Notes: generated from the sequence alone by a model not told the origin. DNA of 64,000 bases from Thalassotalea insulae (GCF_030161395.1 NZ_BSST01000001.1:2666001-2730000), one strand, 5' to 3'. Shown: positions 41,342 through 51,450, counted from the first letter of the stretch. Translations and numbers: made by a program.

Positions 41342-43768
41342 ATGTCTTCTATAATCATTGACATCAAATATGCGTTGCGTTTGCTATTAAAAGCACCGAA
41401 ATTTACCGCCATGACCTTAGGGGTATTGATCGGTGGTTTATCCATTAGTTTATTTACCTTTTCGTTTTTATACTCCACCATCTATAAGCCGCTACCTTTG
41501 CCGGACGGTGAAAGTGCCAGGTCAATCGGTGTGATCACTCAAGGTAGCTATCGTTTACCCAGTGCATATGAATATTATCAGGTCAAAGATGATCTTAAGC
41601 ATTTTGCTGAATTGGGCATTTACGATAATCGGGATGTTCGCATTTCAAAGCATGAGTCCGGTAAAAATATCTCTGGCAGCTATGTCCGAGCCGGTTTTTT
41701 CGAGTTTGCCCGGGTTAAACCGTTAGTCGGTCGTTTTATTCAAGCAGAAGATACTAAAAAAGGGGCGATGCCCGTTGCGTTAATTTCAGAAGAGCTATGG
41801 CAAAGTGAATTTAATCGCAGTGATGATGTATTAAACAAAACCTTGGAATTGAATGGCGAAATCACCCAAATAATAGGTGTGATGCCCAAAGGCTATCGTT
41901 TTCCAAACACTGCCCAGGTTTGGTTGCCGTTATCGGATAAGGTATTTGATTTGCCGGCGAATTTAAGTGAGCCGCATTTTGCTTATGCTAGAGTTAAACC
42001 AGGCTCTACACAGCAGGCAGCTGAGCAGGAACTTACTCAGGCGATCAATCAGGTTTATCAACAAAATGTCAAACTTTATGATATGCCTGATGTTGAAAAA
42101 CGTGCCCAGTTGTTTACCTTTCAAATGGCACAAACCGGAGGCGAAGGGGCAATAGCATTTATCTTTTTAAATGCTGTGGCTTGGATGATCTTGCTATTGG
42201 CTTGTATTAATGTTGGTAACTTATTGCTGGCCCGCTCAATTGAGCGTAGTAAAGAAACTGCTATTCGCGCAGCGCTTGGGGCGACTACTTCACGATTAGT
42301 TAGCCAATTGATGTGGGAAGGGGTCATTATTTCAGTAGTGGGTGGTGTTTTGTCTTTGCTATTGGTGGGAGCGGCATTAGATTTTACTGAAATTACCTTC
42401 CATGCCTGGGTGCCGTCTGGCGGTTCATTTTGGTGGCATTATGGCATGGACATCGAAACGTTTTTGGTTGGTCTTGGCTTTATTGTGATTACGATCTTGC
42501 TTTCGGCATTTTTGCCGGCATGGCGTTCTGCCCATCAAGATATTAATACTACCTTACGTGATGGCACTCGTGGTGCTCAGGGTAAAAAAGCGGGTAAGTT
42601 ATCAAGGTTTTTAGTCACAATGCAGATTTTTTTGGTGGCGATATTAATGTTAATAGGTTCGATTTCCGGCTATATCGCGCATACATTTATTAACTTGGAG
42701 TTAGGTGATGACTATTCTAATGTGATGAGTGCTCGCATTAACATTCCAACCAATAAATACCCTGAGCAAGAGCAACAACTGGCGTTAATTGAGCAGTTAC
42801 GAGAGATAGTTCTAGAACATCCTAGTGTGCAAGGCGTGTTGTCAAACTACTGGACGGATATGTCAACCGTGACTTTAGATGGTGTTGACTATGCGTCAGA
42901 GCAGGAAAAACCACAAATCGATACCATAGGCGTGATCGGCAATACTGAAACCGTAGGAGTAAACTTAGTGACAGGGCGCCAGCTTTCCCATCGAGATAAC
43001 TTAGGTAGCCGGCTCAATGTATTGATCAGTCAATCGATGGCTAATCGTTACTGGCCGGGGGAGTCGCCGCTGGAAAAAAGTTTTACTATGACAATAGACG
43101 ATAAGGAACAAAGGGTCTTTGTTGTTGGCGTTGTTACTAACCGAATGAATCCGTCTAGCCTGTTTGGTTCGTTAGACGGTGCCGATGAAATTTATGTTTC
43201 GGGGCGTCAGTTCATTAATAGCTACCAAGTTTTTATGTATCGCCTATTGCCTAATACACCAAATGCTGAAGATATTTTCTATCGGGCGATGTTTCAGGTC
43301 GATCGCAATATTGAACTGGTCTATGCGGTACAGCCTGCTCAGGTAAATCTTAATAAAATGCGTGAATTCATGGGACTATTGTCGAACATTACTTTTGGCA
43401 CTGGTTTTTTTGCCTTGTTGCTGGCCATGGTGGGTATTTATGGTTTAACCGTAAACTCGGTGGCGCAACGTACCCATGAAATAGGTATACGTCGGGCGGT
43501 TGGGGCCAGTGATAGAAATATTATCCAGCTGTTTTTAAAGCAAGGAGCCAAGCAGCTGACTATCGGTCTGGGCTGTGCGTTAGTGATTTTTGCGTTGCTT
43601 TCCTATGGCTTTCATAGCTTTACCGAAGAGTTGTTCCCAATATACATGTACTTTATGCAAGCTACTACGGTGGTGATAGGTTTGTCGCTCGTGGTGATGT
43701 TTGCCATTTATGCGCCAACCAAACGTGCGGTAAATATGGAACCGAGTACTGCTTTAAGGTACGAATAA
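41342..43768 (+). CDS. ABC permease, FtsX/MacB type
   Basis: An 808-aa permease with two FtsX-type halves. An N-terminal helix (about 20-45), a periplasmic MacB core domain (about 50-250) and three helices (about 265-290, 325-345, 370-395) are followed by a helix at about 425-447, a second periplasmic domain and three C-terminal helices (about 680-790). The signature IGIRRAVGASDRNIIQLFLKQ is in the second half and KETAIRAALGATTSRL in the first. It would export a peptide, antibiotic or lipid together with the adaptor and ATPase. The substrate is unknown. Confidence 0.9.
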   Translation: MSSIIIDIKYALRLLLKAPKFTAMTLGVLIGGLSISLFTFSFLYSTIYKPLPLPDGESARSIGVITQGSYRLPSAYEYYQVKDDLKHFAELGIYDNRDVRISKHESGKNISGSYVRAGFFEFARVKPLVGRFIQAEDTKKGAMPVALISEELWQSEFNRSDDVLNKTLELNGEITQIIGVMPKGYRFPNTAQVWLPLSDKVFDLPANLSEPHFAYARVKPGSTQQAAEQELTQAINQVYQQNVKLYDMPDVEKRAQLFTFQMAQTGGEGAIAFIFLNAVAWMILLLACINVGNLLLARSIERSKETAIRAALGATTSRLVSQLMWEGVIISVVGGVLSLLLVGAALDFTEITFHAWVPSGGSFWWHYGMDIETFLVGLGFIVITILLSAFLPAWRSAHQDINTTLRDGTRGAQGKKAGKLSRFLVTMQIFLVAILMLIGSISGYIAHTFINLELGDDYSNVMSARINIPTNKYPEQEQQLALIEQLREIVLEHPSVQGVLSNYWTDMSTVTLDGVDYASEQEKPQIDTIGVIGNTETVGVNLVTGRQLSHRDNLGSRLNVLISQSMANRYWPGESPLEKSFTMTIDDKEQRVFVVGVVTNRMNPSSLFGSLDGADEIYVSGRQFINSYQVFMYRLLPNTPNAEDIFYRAMFQVDRNIELVYAVQPAQVNLNKMREFMGLLSNITFGTGFFALLLAMVGIYGLTVNSVAQRTHEIGIRRAVGASDRNIIQLFLKQGAKQLTIGLGCALVIFALLSYGFHSFTEELFPIYMYFMQATTVVIGLSLVVMFAIYAPTKRAVNMEPSTALRYE

Positions 43769-43782
43769 TATCCAATTAAATG

Positions 43783-43812
43783 GCGTTAACCCAGCGGGGT
43801 TAGCGCTATTTT
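43783..43812 (+). terminator. Probable weak terminator/attenuator between the permease and regulator genes
   Basis: A stem GCGTTAACCC / GGGTTAGCGC with one mismatch and 4-nt loop, followed by TATTTT. It may reduce read-through from the transporter genes into the regulator genes. Confidence 0.55.
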
Positions 43813-43883
43813 CTGTTAATGCCTTGTTACCCAAGTGCTTTTTACATACAGTGACGGTAATGAGTTAATAAGAAAGATGTTGT

Positions 43884-45257
43884 GTGAAAAAAAGAATCTT
43901 AATTGCTGACGATGATATTAATATTATTGCCAGTTTAAAATATGTCTTAGCCGAACAAGGATTCGACATTATTGCGGTTACCACGCCACAGAGTGTGCTT
44001 GAACACCTTGAGCAACAAACGGTTGATTTAGTGCTACTGGATATGAACTTTCAGCAAGATACTACTTCAGGTGCCGAAGGATTGCAGCTAGTTAGTGCTG
44101 TACAACGCATTGACGCTAATATTCCGGTGATCGTGATGACTGGTTGGGCAACCATAGATATCGCCGTTGAAGCCATGCAGGCGGGAGCGAAAGACTTTAT
44201 TCAAAAACCCTGGAATAACGAACGGCTGCTTAGTGCGATCAAGACGCAATTCGCCCTAGCGCAATCAAATCAGATGGCCGAGCGGCTCAACCAGCAAAAT
44301 AAGCTGTTAACCGGTCAGACTCAGCTGGCGGATGAAAATGCTATCGTTGCTTATTCGGCCAAAATGAAAGAATTAATGGCAACCTTAACGGATTTGGCAC
44401 AAAGTGATATGAGCATTTTGCTGAGTGGCAGTAATGGCACTGGCAAAAGCATGCTGGCGGCATATGTTCATAGTGTTTCTGCCCGAGCCGCTCATTCTTT
44501 TGTTCCGGTGAATATGGGGGCAATTCCTGAGTCCTTGTTTGAAAGTGAAATGTTCGGCCATAAAAAAGGCGCATTTACCGATGCTAAGGAAAATCGTATC
44601 GGACGCTTTGAAATGGCGGAGCAAGGCACCTTGTTTCTTGATGAGCTGGCCAATATTCCGTTGGCGCAGCAGGCAAAGTTATTACGAGTGTTGGAAGAGC
44701 GTAAGTATGAAGTGGTTGGTAGTAGCAAATCGCATGATGCCGATGTTCGCATCATCTCTGCTACTAATAGCGACTTGCTTGAGCAAATAGCGAATAATCA
44801 ATTTCGTCAGGATCTTTACTATCGGCTTAATACCGTAGAAATTCGGGTGCCGTCATTAGCTGAACGTGTTGAAGATATTCCGTATTTAGCACAACATTTT
44901 TTGCAATTATTCAGCGTTAAATATCATAGATCTTGCCCTGCGCTATCTGATGCGGCATTAACTAAACTGCAGCAGTATGACTGGCCTGGCAATATCCGCG
45001 AGTTAAGTCATTTAATGGAGCGTTTATTGTTTACCAGTAAAAAGGCGGTGATCGACAGTCAGGATATTATGTTGACGGCAAATGGTGAACGTGAAAACTC
45101 TTTGGATGATCCCCAGTTAACCATGAATGAGATTGAAAAAGTGACACTGATTAAGCGTTTAGCCTTTCATCGTGGTAACGCCACTGAAACTGCGAAATCT
45201 TTAGGCTTCAGTCGCAGTGGTTATTATCGGCGTTTAGCTAAATATGAACTGGATTGA
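43884..45257 (+). CDS. Sigma54-dependent response regulator (NtrC family)
   Basis: A 457-aa activator: receiver (about 1-120, DD at 9-10, phosphorylated Asp53 in LVLLDMNFQQD), AAA+ domain (about 145-380) and Fis-type helix-turn-helix at the C-terminus (GNATETAKSLGFSRSGYYRRL). Walker A is GSNGTGKS and Walker B GTLFLDEL. The loop that contacts sigma54 reads GAFTDA instead of the usual GAFTGA. The start is GTG at 43884. It overlaps the kinase gene by 14 bp. It probably activates the transporter operon from the inverted repeat at 39111 through the sigma54 promoter at 39236. Confidence 0.92.
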   Translation: MKKRILIADDDINIIASLKYVLAEQGFDIIAVTTPQSVLEHLEQQTVDLVLLDMNFQQDTTSGAEGLQLVSAVQRIDANIPVIVMTGWATIDIAVEAMQAGAKDFIQKPWNNERLLSAIKTQFALAQSNQMAERLNQQNKLLTGQTQLADENAIVAYSAKMKELMATLTDLAQSDMSILLSGSNGTGKSMLAAYVHSVSARAAHSFVPVNMGAIPESLFESEMFGHKKGAFTDAKENRIGRFEMAEQGTLFLDELANIPLAQQAKLLRVLEERKYEVVGSSKSHDADVRIISATNSDLLEQIANNQFRQDLYYRLNTVEIRVPSLAERVEDIPYLAQHFLQLFSVKYHRSCPALSDAALTKLQQYDWPGNIRELSHLMERLLFTSKKAVIDSQDIMLTANGERENSLDDPQLTMNEIEKVTLIKRLAFHRGNATETAKSLGFSRSGYYRRLAKYELD

Positions 45258-46623
45258 TAAGTTAAAGCGCTTTTTGAGCGATACTAGCGGGTTGAACCTG
45301 TTAGATAACCAGCAGAAATTTATTTTACTGATCGCACTCCCTTGTATATTCACAATGACAATAGCGCTAATACATACTGAGGTTTCAGGTTACTTTATCG
45401 CCTTTTTGGTCTTTGTTTTTATACTGTTGACCACGTACGGTATTGTGGCGATTAGGCAGGTGTCTGATTTTCAAATTCGCACCCTGTCCAATTTAATCGA
45501 GTCTATGATAGATGGCGATTATTCTTTAAGAGGGCGGCTGCAAACTAATCAGGCATTTCAAGAGTTATTTAATCTTATCAATCAATTGTCAGATACCTTG
45601 GCTCGCCATAAGTTTGAAGCGAAAGAGTCACGGCTGTTGTTGGAAAAGATACTGGAGCAAATGCATGCCATGGTGCTGGCAACCGATCAACATGGCAAAA
45701 TAGTGATGACTAACGACTCAGCGAAGAAGTATATTTTTCAGGGCCAGGCTAATGTCTTGTACCAGTCGCTAACGGCTACGGTGTTAGGCGCAGAAATTAG
45801 TCAAGCAAAACCTGGGATAATAAGATTTTCTTCTCAGCCACTAATTGGCGAGTATTTTCTGGTTAAAGAGCAATTTTTGGCGCAAGGACAGCCACATCAA
45901 TTGTATTTTATTACTAACGCTGAACGCTTGTTAATCGAGCAGGAGCGTAAGGCCTGGCAAAGCTTGGTTAGGGTATTAAGCCATGAAATGAATAATTCGA
46001 TGACGCCAATCGCAGCTATTAGCCAATCGATGCAAAATCAGCTTAGCGACCAGTCAAAAGCAATCGACAGGCAATCACTGGCGGCAGGAGTCGACATTAT
46101 TAATGAGCGGGCTAAATCTTTAACTTCTTTTATCGCCAGTTATAGCCAGTTATCTCATTTGCCTAAACCAAATAAAGTTTCGGTGGGTTTATATCAAATG
46201 CTGCAAACGAGTGCTGCCTTGTTTCCCAAATTAACAACCGAGATAGATGACTCCTGCCAGTTAATGATAAATGTTGATAAGCAGCAGTTTGAGCAAGTGC
46301 TGATCAATTTGTTTAAAAATGCCCTTGAAGCTATGCTAGGACAAGCTTGTGCGTTGTTGAAGGTTTCAGTAATAAGTGATGAATTTAATACCGTTATTCG
46401 ACTGGTCGATCAAGGTTGTGGTATTGCGAATTTTGAAAACCTCTTTGTGCCATTTTATAGCACTAAGGCATCCGGGAGCGGCATAGGTTTGGCATTGTGT
46501 CGCCAGATAATGTTTAATCATCACGGTACCATTAGCGTAACTAACGTAAAGGACGGTCATGGTGTTGAAGTTCAATTAAGTTTACCTGTTGATAAACATG
46601 CATTGATTGGAGGTGAAAAATAG
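45244..46623 (+). CDS. Sensor histidine kinase of the transporter operon
   Basis: A 459-aa NtrY-like kinase. Two transmembrane helices (about 24-45 and 49-70) enclose almost no periplasmic loop, so it may sense in or near the membrane. A HAMP-like stretch is followed by a PAS-like region (about 125-230). The phosphorylated His247 lies in LSHEMNNSMTP, and HATPase motifs are NLFKNALEAM, DQGCGI and GSGIGLALCRQI. It overlaps the response regulator gene by 14 bp and is its cognate partner. Confidence 0.9.
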   Translation: MNWIDKLKRFLSDTSGLNLLDNQQKFILLIALPCIFTMTIALIHTEVSGYFIAFLVFVFILLTTYGIVAIRQVSDFQIRTLSNLIESMIDGDYSLRGRLQTNQAFQELFNLINQLSDTLARHKFEAKESRLLLEKILEQMHAMVLATDQHGKIVMTNDSAKKYIFQGQANVLYQSLTATVLGAEISQAKPGIIRFSSQPLIGEYFLVKEQFLAQGQPHQLYFITNAERLLIEQERKAWQSLVRVLSHEMNNSMTPIAAISQSMQNQLSDQSKAIDRQSLAAGVDIINERAKSLTSFIASYSQLSHLPKPNKVSVGLYQMLQTSAALFPKLTTEIDDSCQLMINVDKQQFEQVLINLFKNALEAMLGQACALLKVSVISDEFNTVIRLVDQGCGIANFENLFVPFYSTKASGSGIGLALCRQIMFNHHGTISVTNVKDGHGVEVQLSLPVDKHALIGGEK

Positions 46624-46710
46624 TCACTTTTCTTCGATTTGGTCGACATCATTAGCTATGCTTAATTAAGAGTCTGTACGCACTTGTTATGTAGTCGGTG
46701 GTGTCGGTAT

Positions 46711-47472
46711 ATGAAGTGGATTTTACTATTTTTAGCGGTTATTTTCCTTACGGTCAGTGGACAAGCATCGTCTAATAATGAGCTATCTAAGGCGAAAAAG
46801 CAGATAGATGAGCCGCTGCGGCTTAAATATGAACCTTCGGGTTCTAATGCCTGGTTTCCTTATTACATTCATTCACAGCAACGCAAAGGTATTGTGCCGG
46901 AAATCATTGATTTGATTCTGCAGCGAGCCAATATTATCGGCGAAGAAGTTGCGTTACCGGCAGCTCGTACTAACTTAGCGCTAGAAAATGGCGACATTGA
47001 TTTTGATTTTATAAATCCAGCGTGGCTGCCAGCAGATGTCCCTATTGAACGTTATGTTTTTAGTGCGCCAATTATTCCCGTGAAAGAGTCATATATTGCG
47101 TTAACGGCAAATGCGATTTCATTATTAACGCAAAAAATGAAACAGTCGGATCATGTGCAAATAGGTACAGTACGTGGCTACTATTACCATGATGACAACT
47201 TGTTTCAGCGGGTTGACTTTTCTTCTGAAAAAAATTTAATTATGGCGTTGCAACAGCGCCGGGTAAGCTATGCAATTTGTGATGATATTACGGCACAGTA
47301 TTGGTCGAATGTTTTGTCGGTGCCAATAGTGATCGGTCAAAGTCACTCCGATGGCTTTCTTCGTATTCGTTTACGTAAAGAACTTGCCGTTATCATACCG
47401 CGCCTGAATCGTGCAATTAATGAATTAAAACATGCTGGCGTTATAGCAAAAATTATTGATTCGTACTTATAA
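46711..47472 (+). CDS. Periplasmic substrate-binding-like protein (SBP_bac_3 type), orphan
   Basis: A 253-aa exported protein with signal peptide (MKWILLFLAVIFLTVSGQAS) and family 3 solute-binding features (GIVPEIIDLILQRANI, GDIDFDFINPAW, YAICDDITAQYW). The frame begins at 46684, but the ATG at 46711 starts the signal peptide. No ABC transporter partner is adjacent. It lies 87 bp after the kinase gene. A second orphan of this class lies on the other side of the transporter operon at 38289; the two are not close in sequence. Confidence 0.75.
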   Translation: MKWILLFLAVIFLTVSGQASSNNELSKAKKQIDEPLRLKYEPSGSNAWFPYYIHSQQRKGIVPEIIDLILQRANIIGEEVALPAARTNLALENGDIDFDFINPAWLPADVPIERYVFSAPIIPVKESYIALTANAISLLTQKMKQSDHVQIGTVRGYYYHDDNLFQRVDFSSEKNLIMALQQRRVSYAICDDITAQYWSNVLSVPIVIGQSHSDGFLRIRLRKELAVIIPRLNRAINELKHAGVIAKIIDSYL

Positions 47473-47474
47473 AC

Positions 47475-47498
47475 AAAGCGGCTCAATTGAGCCGCTTT
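47475..47498. terminator. Bidirectional terminator between convergent genes
   Basis: A perfect 24-bp palindrome (AAAGCGGCTCAA / TTGAGCCGCTTT) lies right after the stop of the solute-binding gene and 36 bp before the putA stop. Confidence 0.85.
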
Positions 47499-47533
47499 GA
47501 ATAATTTTGACCTTGCTAAATAGCTAAAGAAAC

Positions 47534-50500
47534 TTAACCGACGTTAGATTCCATCGTCATTAACGAGGCGTTACCACCTGCTGCTGTGGTATCGATAGTG
47601 ACGGTTTTTTCTGTCACCATACGATAGAACAGGTTTTCGTTATTGTAGGCGGTGATCAAAGGTAAAATTGCTCCCTTGCGTGCCGCAATTGTTTCACCTA
47701 CTCTTTGTTTAAGCGGGCTGGCATTATCAACAATGGCACCTGCTAGCACTGAATGATTTAAGACATCGTCAATATGTCCTAATTGTGTTACTTGGAAGAC
47801 ACCGGCACTTAATCCCGATTGTTGCAAGATATTGGCAATTGCCTGAGTTTCCGCAAAATATTGATCATCAACCACAGCAATAACGCAATTACCTGCTGCT
47901 AGTGCCGATAAGGTCGCTATCATCCAGTAATTGAAGGATGTATTCTGACAACGAATACTGGCGACGGTGCCACGAGACTCTAAATAGAGAATATTTGACT
48001 CTCCCGTAGGCCCCGGTAGGACTTTTGCTGACGCTAGTTGTTTTTCAATAAACAGTAATTGTTGACGAGCATTGCTAAGGGTTTGTGTTAATTGAGCTTC
48101 CTGATTAAGTACTACTTTGTTGGATGCAAGCTGTGCCAGTAACTGGCGTAACAATGAGAGCTTGTCATTAAGTGGAGTGAAGCTCCAGTTAACTTCTTGC
48201 TGTTTAGTTGCAAATAACTGGGCAGAGACTGTGCTACTACTCGCCTGACATTGCGCGATTTCTTTCGCTAACTGTGTTTTTTGTTCAACACTCAGTGCCA
48301 CGTCTTGAGTCGTGGCTTTGTCTTTCACCAAACGAGTCAAATATAGAGGACCGCCTGCTTTAGGACCTGTACCTGATAAACCCCGACCGCCAAACGGCTG
48401 AACACCTACCACCGCACCTATCATATTACGGTTAACATAAACATTGCCGGCACGAGAGCGCGCTGCTAAATATTGCGCCTTTTCTTCGATACGGGTGTGA
48501 ATACCCATAGTTAAGCCAAAGCCAGTACCGTTGATCTGTTCGATAACATCTTCTAATTGCTCCGCTTTATAGCGAATGATATGAACAATAGGGCCAAATA
48601 CTTCTTTTTCTAACACGCTTAAATCACTAATTTCATATAAACGTGGCTCAAAGAAGTTATGCTGTTCAGCGCCGATATCTGCCGATAATTCAGGCGTTTT
48701 GCATACATAGTGTAAAGTGCCTCGTGATGACAGATAATCCACATGTTCGTTGAGTGCATTTAAGGCTTTCTTATCGATAACCGGGCCAACATCTGTTGAT
48801 AATAATGCGGGGTCGCCTATGTGTAGTTCCTGCATTGCACCTTTGATCATGGTGATGATCTTATCCGCTACATCTTCTTGCAGGAATAATACCCGAAGCG
48901 CAGAACAACGTTGACCAGCACTTTGAAAACCAGAGGCGATAACATCATCAACCACTTGTTCAGGTAGAGCAGTGGAGTCAACTACCATGCAGTTTTGCCC
49001 GCCAGTTTCGGCAATTAGCGGTACAGGTTCACCTTGACGTTCTGCCAATTTTTGTGAAATCCAACTACCTGTTTCAGTAGAACCAGTAAACATGATCGCC
49101 TGAATACGCTCATCTGGCACTATGATTTGACCGACTTTACTGCCACGGGCAATTACCGGGAGCACGACATCTTGTGGTAAGCCATTTTCGATCATGATTT
49201 CAATGGTACGTAGGGCGACTAAAGACGTTTGTTCTGCTGGTTTAGCAACTACGGTATTACCTGCAACAATCGCGGCAGATACTTGTCCGAGGAAAATAGC
49301 TAACGGGAAGTTCCATGGACTGATGCATAAAACAACGCCACGTGCTTCCAGATCGCCATTGGCAAGTAATTCTTGCGCTCGCGCGGCATAATAACGACAA
49401 AAATCAACCGCTTCACGTACTTCGGCCACGCCATCTGGAATGGTTTTACCTGCTTCTTTAGTACAAATGGCAATCAGTTCATCGCGATGTGCTTCTAACG
49501 CATCAGCTGTTTTTAATAATATTTCAGCACGCTTGGCAACATCTGTTGTTGACCAGCTAGCAAATGCACTATTGGCTCGCTCGACGATGGCTTTCATTTC
49601 ATCTTCGTCAGCGTGCTTGATATAACCGATCACTTCGGTGTTATTTGCTGGATTCGTTACCGCATCGTGATCTGGCTGTGGGCTTTGAGCTTTACTTTGT
49701 TCTACCCAGCTTGCTAGATTACTGCGCATAGCGGTTAATTCATTAATGTCGGTTAAGTCGATACCTTTAGAATTAATACGTCCTACACCATGCTCTTGTT
49801 GATAAATGTCAATTGATTGCGGTATTTGCGGGTTATATTTATCCTGCCAGCTGCGCACGGTTTCTACTGGATCGGCAAGTAACGATTCAACCGGAATATT
49901 GTCGTCAACGATATTATTGACAAACGATGAGTTTGCACCGTTTTCCAGTAATCGGCGCACTAAATACGCGAGTAGATCTGAGTGCTCACCGACCGGAGCG
50001 TAGACTCGACAGGGAACTTGTTTTTGTGTCACAACCTGATCGAACAACGATTCTCCCATGCCATGTAAACGCTGGAATTCGAAACCTTTTACCGTTTCGG
50101 CCATTTCTAATATTGTGGCAACGGTATAAGCATTATGAGTGGCAAATTGCGGATAAATGGTGTCGCGATACGACAATAATTTTTTCGCACAAGCTTGATA
50201 AGAAACGTCAGTTGACGGTTTACGGGAAAAGACGGGAAAGTCATTGTAACCTTCAACTTGGGCTTCTTTCACTTCACTGTCCCAGTAGGCTCCTTTCACC
50301 AGTCGAACCATCATTTGACGACCCACTTTTTTCGTTAATTCTCTAACCCATTCAATCACGTAAATCCCGCGTTTTTGATAGGCTTGTACCGCGATACCAA
50401 AACCATGCCAGCCGTCGAGATCTTTATCGGTAAATACTGCTTCAATAATGTCGAGAGAAATGTCTAAGCGATCTGCTTCTTCGGCATCGACAGTAAAGCC

Positions 50501-51358
50501 AATGTCATAAGCTTTTGCTGCTAATGCCAGTTCTTTAAGGCGCGGAATGAGTTCTTTAATGACACGATCACGGTGTGAAAATTCATAGCGCGGATGAATG
50601 GCTGATAATTTAATAGAAATCCCTGGGCTTTTTTGTGGTCCTTTGCCATTAGCCGCTTTACCGATAGCATCAATTGCTGACATATAGCTAGTAAAGTAGC
50701 GATCAGCATCTGCCATAGTGCGGGCGCCTTCACCTAACATATCATAGGAATAGGTATAACCTTTAGCTTCCGTATCTACTGCTCGCGTCAACGCTCCTTG
50801 GATATGATGCCCCATGACAAATTGGGTACCCATAATTTTCATGGCATAACGCACGGCTTTACGGATCACAGGTTCACCTAGGCGGCCGACTGTTTTTTTC
50901 AACAAGCCAAATTGTTGCTCTTTTTTCTCATCTGAATAATTGACTAGCTTACCTGTCAGGAGTAATCCCCAAGAAGATGCGTTGACAAACAGTGAATCTG
51001 AATTACCAATATGTGAACTCCAGTTGCCGTTTGCCAGTTTATCGCGGATAAGCTTGTCAGCAGTCAATTTATCAGGCACACGAAGCAAAGCTTCCGCCAA
51101 ACACATTAGTACCACGCCTTCTTCTGTTGATAATGAAAACTCATTCAACAGGGCATCTATGCCGCCTTTGCCTTTTTGTTCTTTACGAATATTAACCACT
51201 AGCTGACGGGCATATTCCCAGGCACGAGATTTGGCGTCGACCCCAATTTCAGCAATTGGGAGTAAATGTGCAAGTACCGCATTTTCGTCTGCACGGTAAT
51301 TATCTCTAATTGTTTGACGTATGCTATTTGAGGTTGTTAAAGAGCCATTGAAAAGCAT
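47534..51358 (-). CDS. putA: PutA, bifunctional proline dehydrogenase / glutamate-semialdehyde dehydrogenase
   Basis: A 1274-aa enzyme that oxidises proline to glutamate on one chain. The PRODH barrel (about 160-470) has LVKGAYWDSEVKEAQVEGY and PQFATHNAYTV; the ALDH domain (about 550-1010) has the nucleophile Cys818 in GQRCSALR and the acid-base Glu in AETGGQNC. A C-terminal ALDH-like domain (about 1030-1274) ends the protein. The frame opens at 51448, but the ATG at 51358 has AGGT 8 bases upstream and gives the usual N-terminus. It lacks the N-terminal ribbon-helix-helix DNA-binding domain of Escherichia coli PutA, so it is not a self-repressor. Instead an Lrp-type regulator is divergent. 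Confidence 0.95.
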   Translation of the reverse strand: MLFNGSLTTSNSIRQTIRDNYRADENAVLAHLLPIAEIGVDAKSRAWEYARQLVVNIRKEQKGKGGIDALLNEFSLSTEEGVVLMCLAEALLRVPDKLTADKLIRDKLANGNWSSHIGNSDSLFVNASSWGLLLTGKLVNYSDEKKEQQFGLLKKTVGRLGEPVIRKAVRYAMKIMGTQFVMGHHIQGALTRAVDTEAKGYTYSYDMLGEGARTMADADRYFTSYMSAIDAIGKAANGKGPQKSPGISIKLSAIHPRYEFSHRDRVIKELIPRLKELALAAKAYDIGFTVDAEEADRLDISLDIIEAVFTDKDLDGWHGFGIAVQAYQKRGIYVIEWVRELTKKVGRQMMVRLVKGAYWDSEVKEAQVEGYNDFPVFSRKPSTDVSYQACAKKLLSYRDTIYPQFATHNAYTVATILEMAETVKGFEFQRLHGMGESLFDQVVTQKQVPCRVYAPVGEHSDLLAYLVRRLLENGANSSFVNNIVDDNIPVESLLADPVETVRSWQDKYNPQIPQSIDIYQQEHGVGRINSKGIDLTDINELTAMRSNLASWVEQSKAQSPQPDHDAVTNPANNTEVIGYIKHADEDEMKAIVERANSAFASWSTTDVAKRAEILLKTADALEAHRDELIAICTKEAGKTIPDGVAEVREAVDFCRYYAARAQELLANGDLEARGVVLCISPWNFPLAIFLGQVSAAIVAGNTVVAKPAEQTSLVALRTIEIMIENGLPQDVVLPVIARGSKVGQIIVPDERIQAIMFTGSTETGSWISQKLAERQGEPVPLIAETGGQNCMVVDSTALPEQVVDDVIASGFQSAGQRCSALRVLFLQEDVADKIITMIKGAMQELHIGDPALLSTDVGPVIDKKALNALNEHVDYLSSRGTLHYVCKTPELSADIGAEQHNFFEPRLYEISDLSVLEKEVFGPIVHIIRYKAEQLEDVIEQINGTGFGLTMGIHTRIEEKAQYLAARSRAGNVYVNRNMIGAVVGVQPFGGRGLSGTGPKAGGPLYLTRLVKDKATTQDVALSVEQKTQLAKEIAQCQASSSTVSAQLFATKQQEVNWSFTPLNDKLSLLRQLLAQLASNKVVLNQEAQLTQTLSNARQQLLFIEKQLASAKVLPGPTGESNILYLESRGTVASIRCQNTSFNYWMIATLSALAAGNCVIAVVDDQYFAETQAIANILQQSGLSAGVFQVTQLGHIDDVLNHSVLAGAIVDNASPLKQRVGETIAARKGAILPLITAYNNENLFYRMVTEKTVTIDTTAAGGNASLMTMESNVG

Positions 51359-51431
51359 AGTAGTACCTATAATGAATGTGTAATAACTGGACGCGGATTT
51401 TATAGTAACTCCAACAGAAAGTGTTTGCGTA

Positions 51432-51450
51432 ATTTGTAAATTTACCAAAT
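51432..51450. promoter_or_regulatory. Candidate Lrp/PutR operator in the putA promoter
   Basis: The stretch ATTTGTAAATTTACCAAAT is a near-palindrome around TAAATTTA with one extra base in the right arm. It stands 74 bp upstream of putA and 45 bp upstream of the divergent regulator, where Lrp-type sites are expected. Confidence 0.4.

Noticed and set aside
49927..50346. 139-codon open frame opposite putA
   Set aside because: It lies entirely inside the confident PutA coding region on the other strand and has no recognisable family features.
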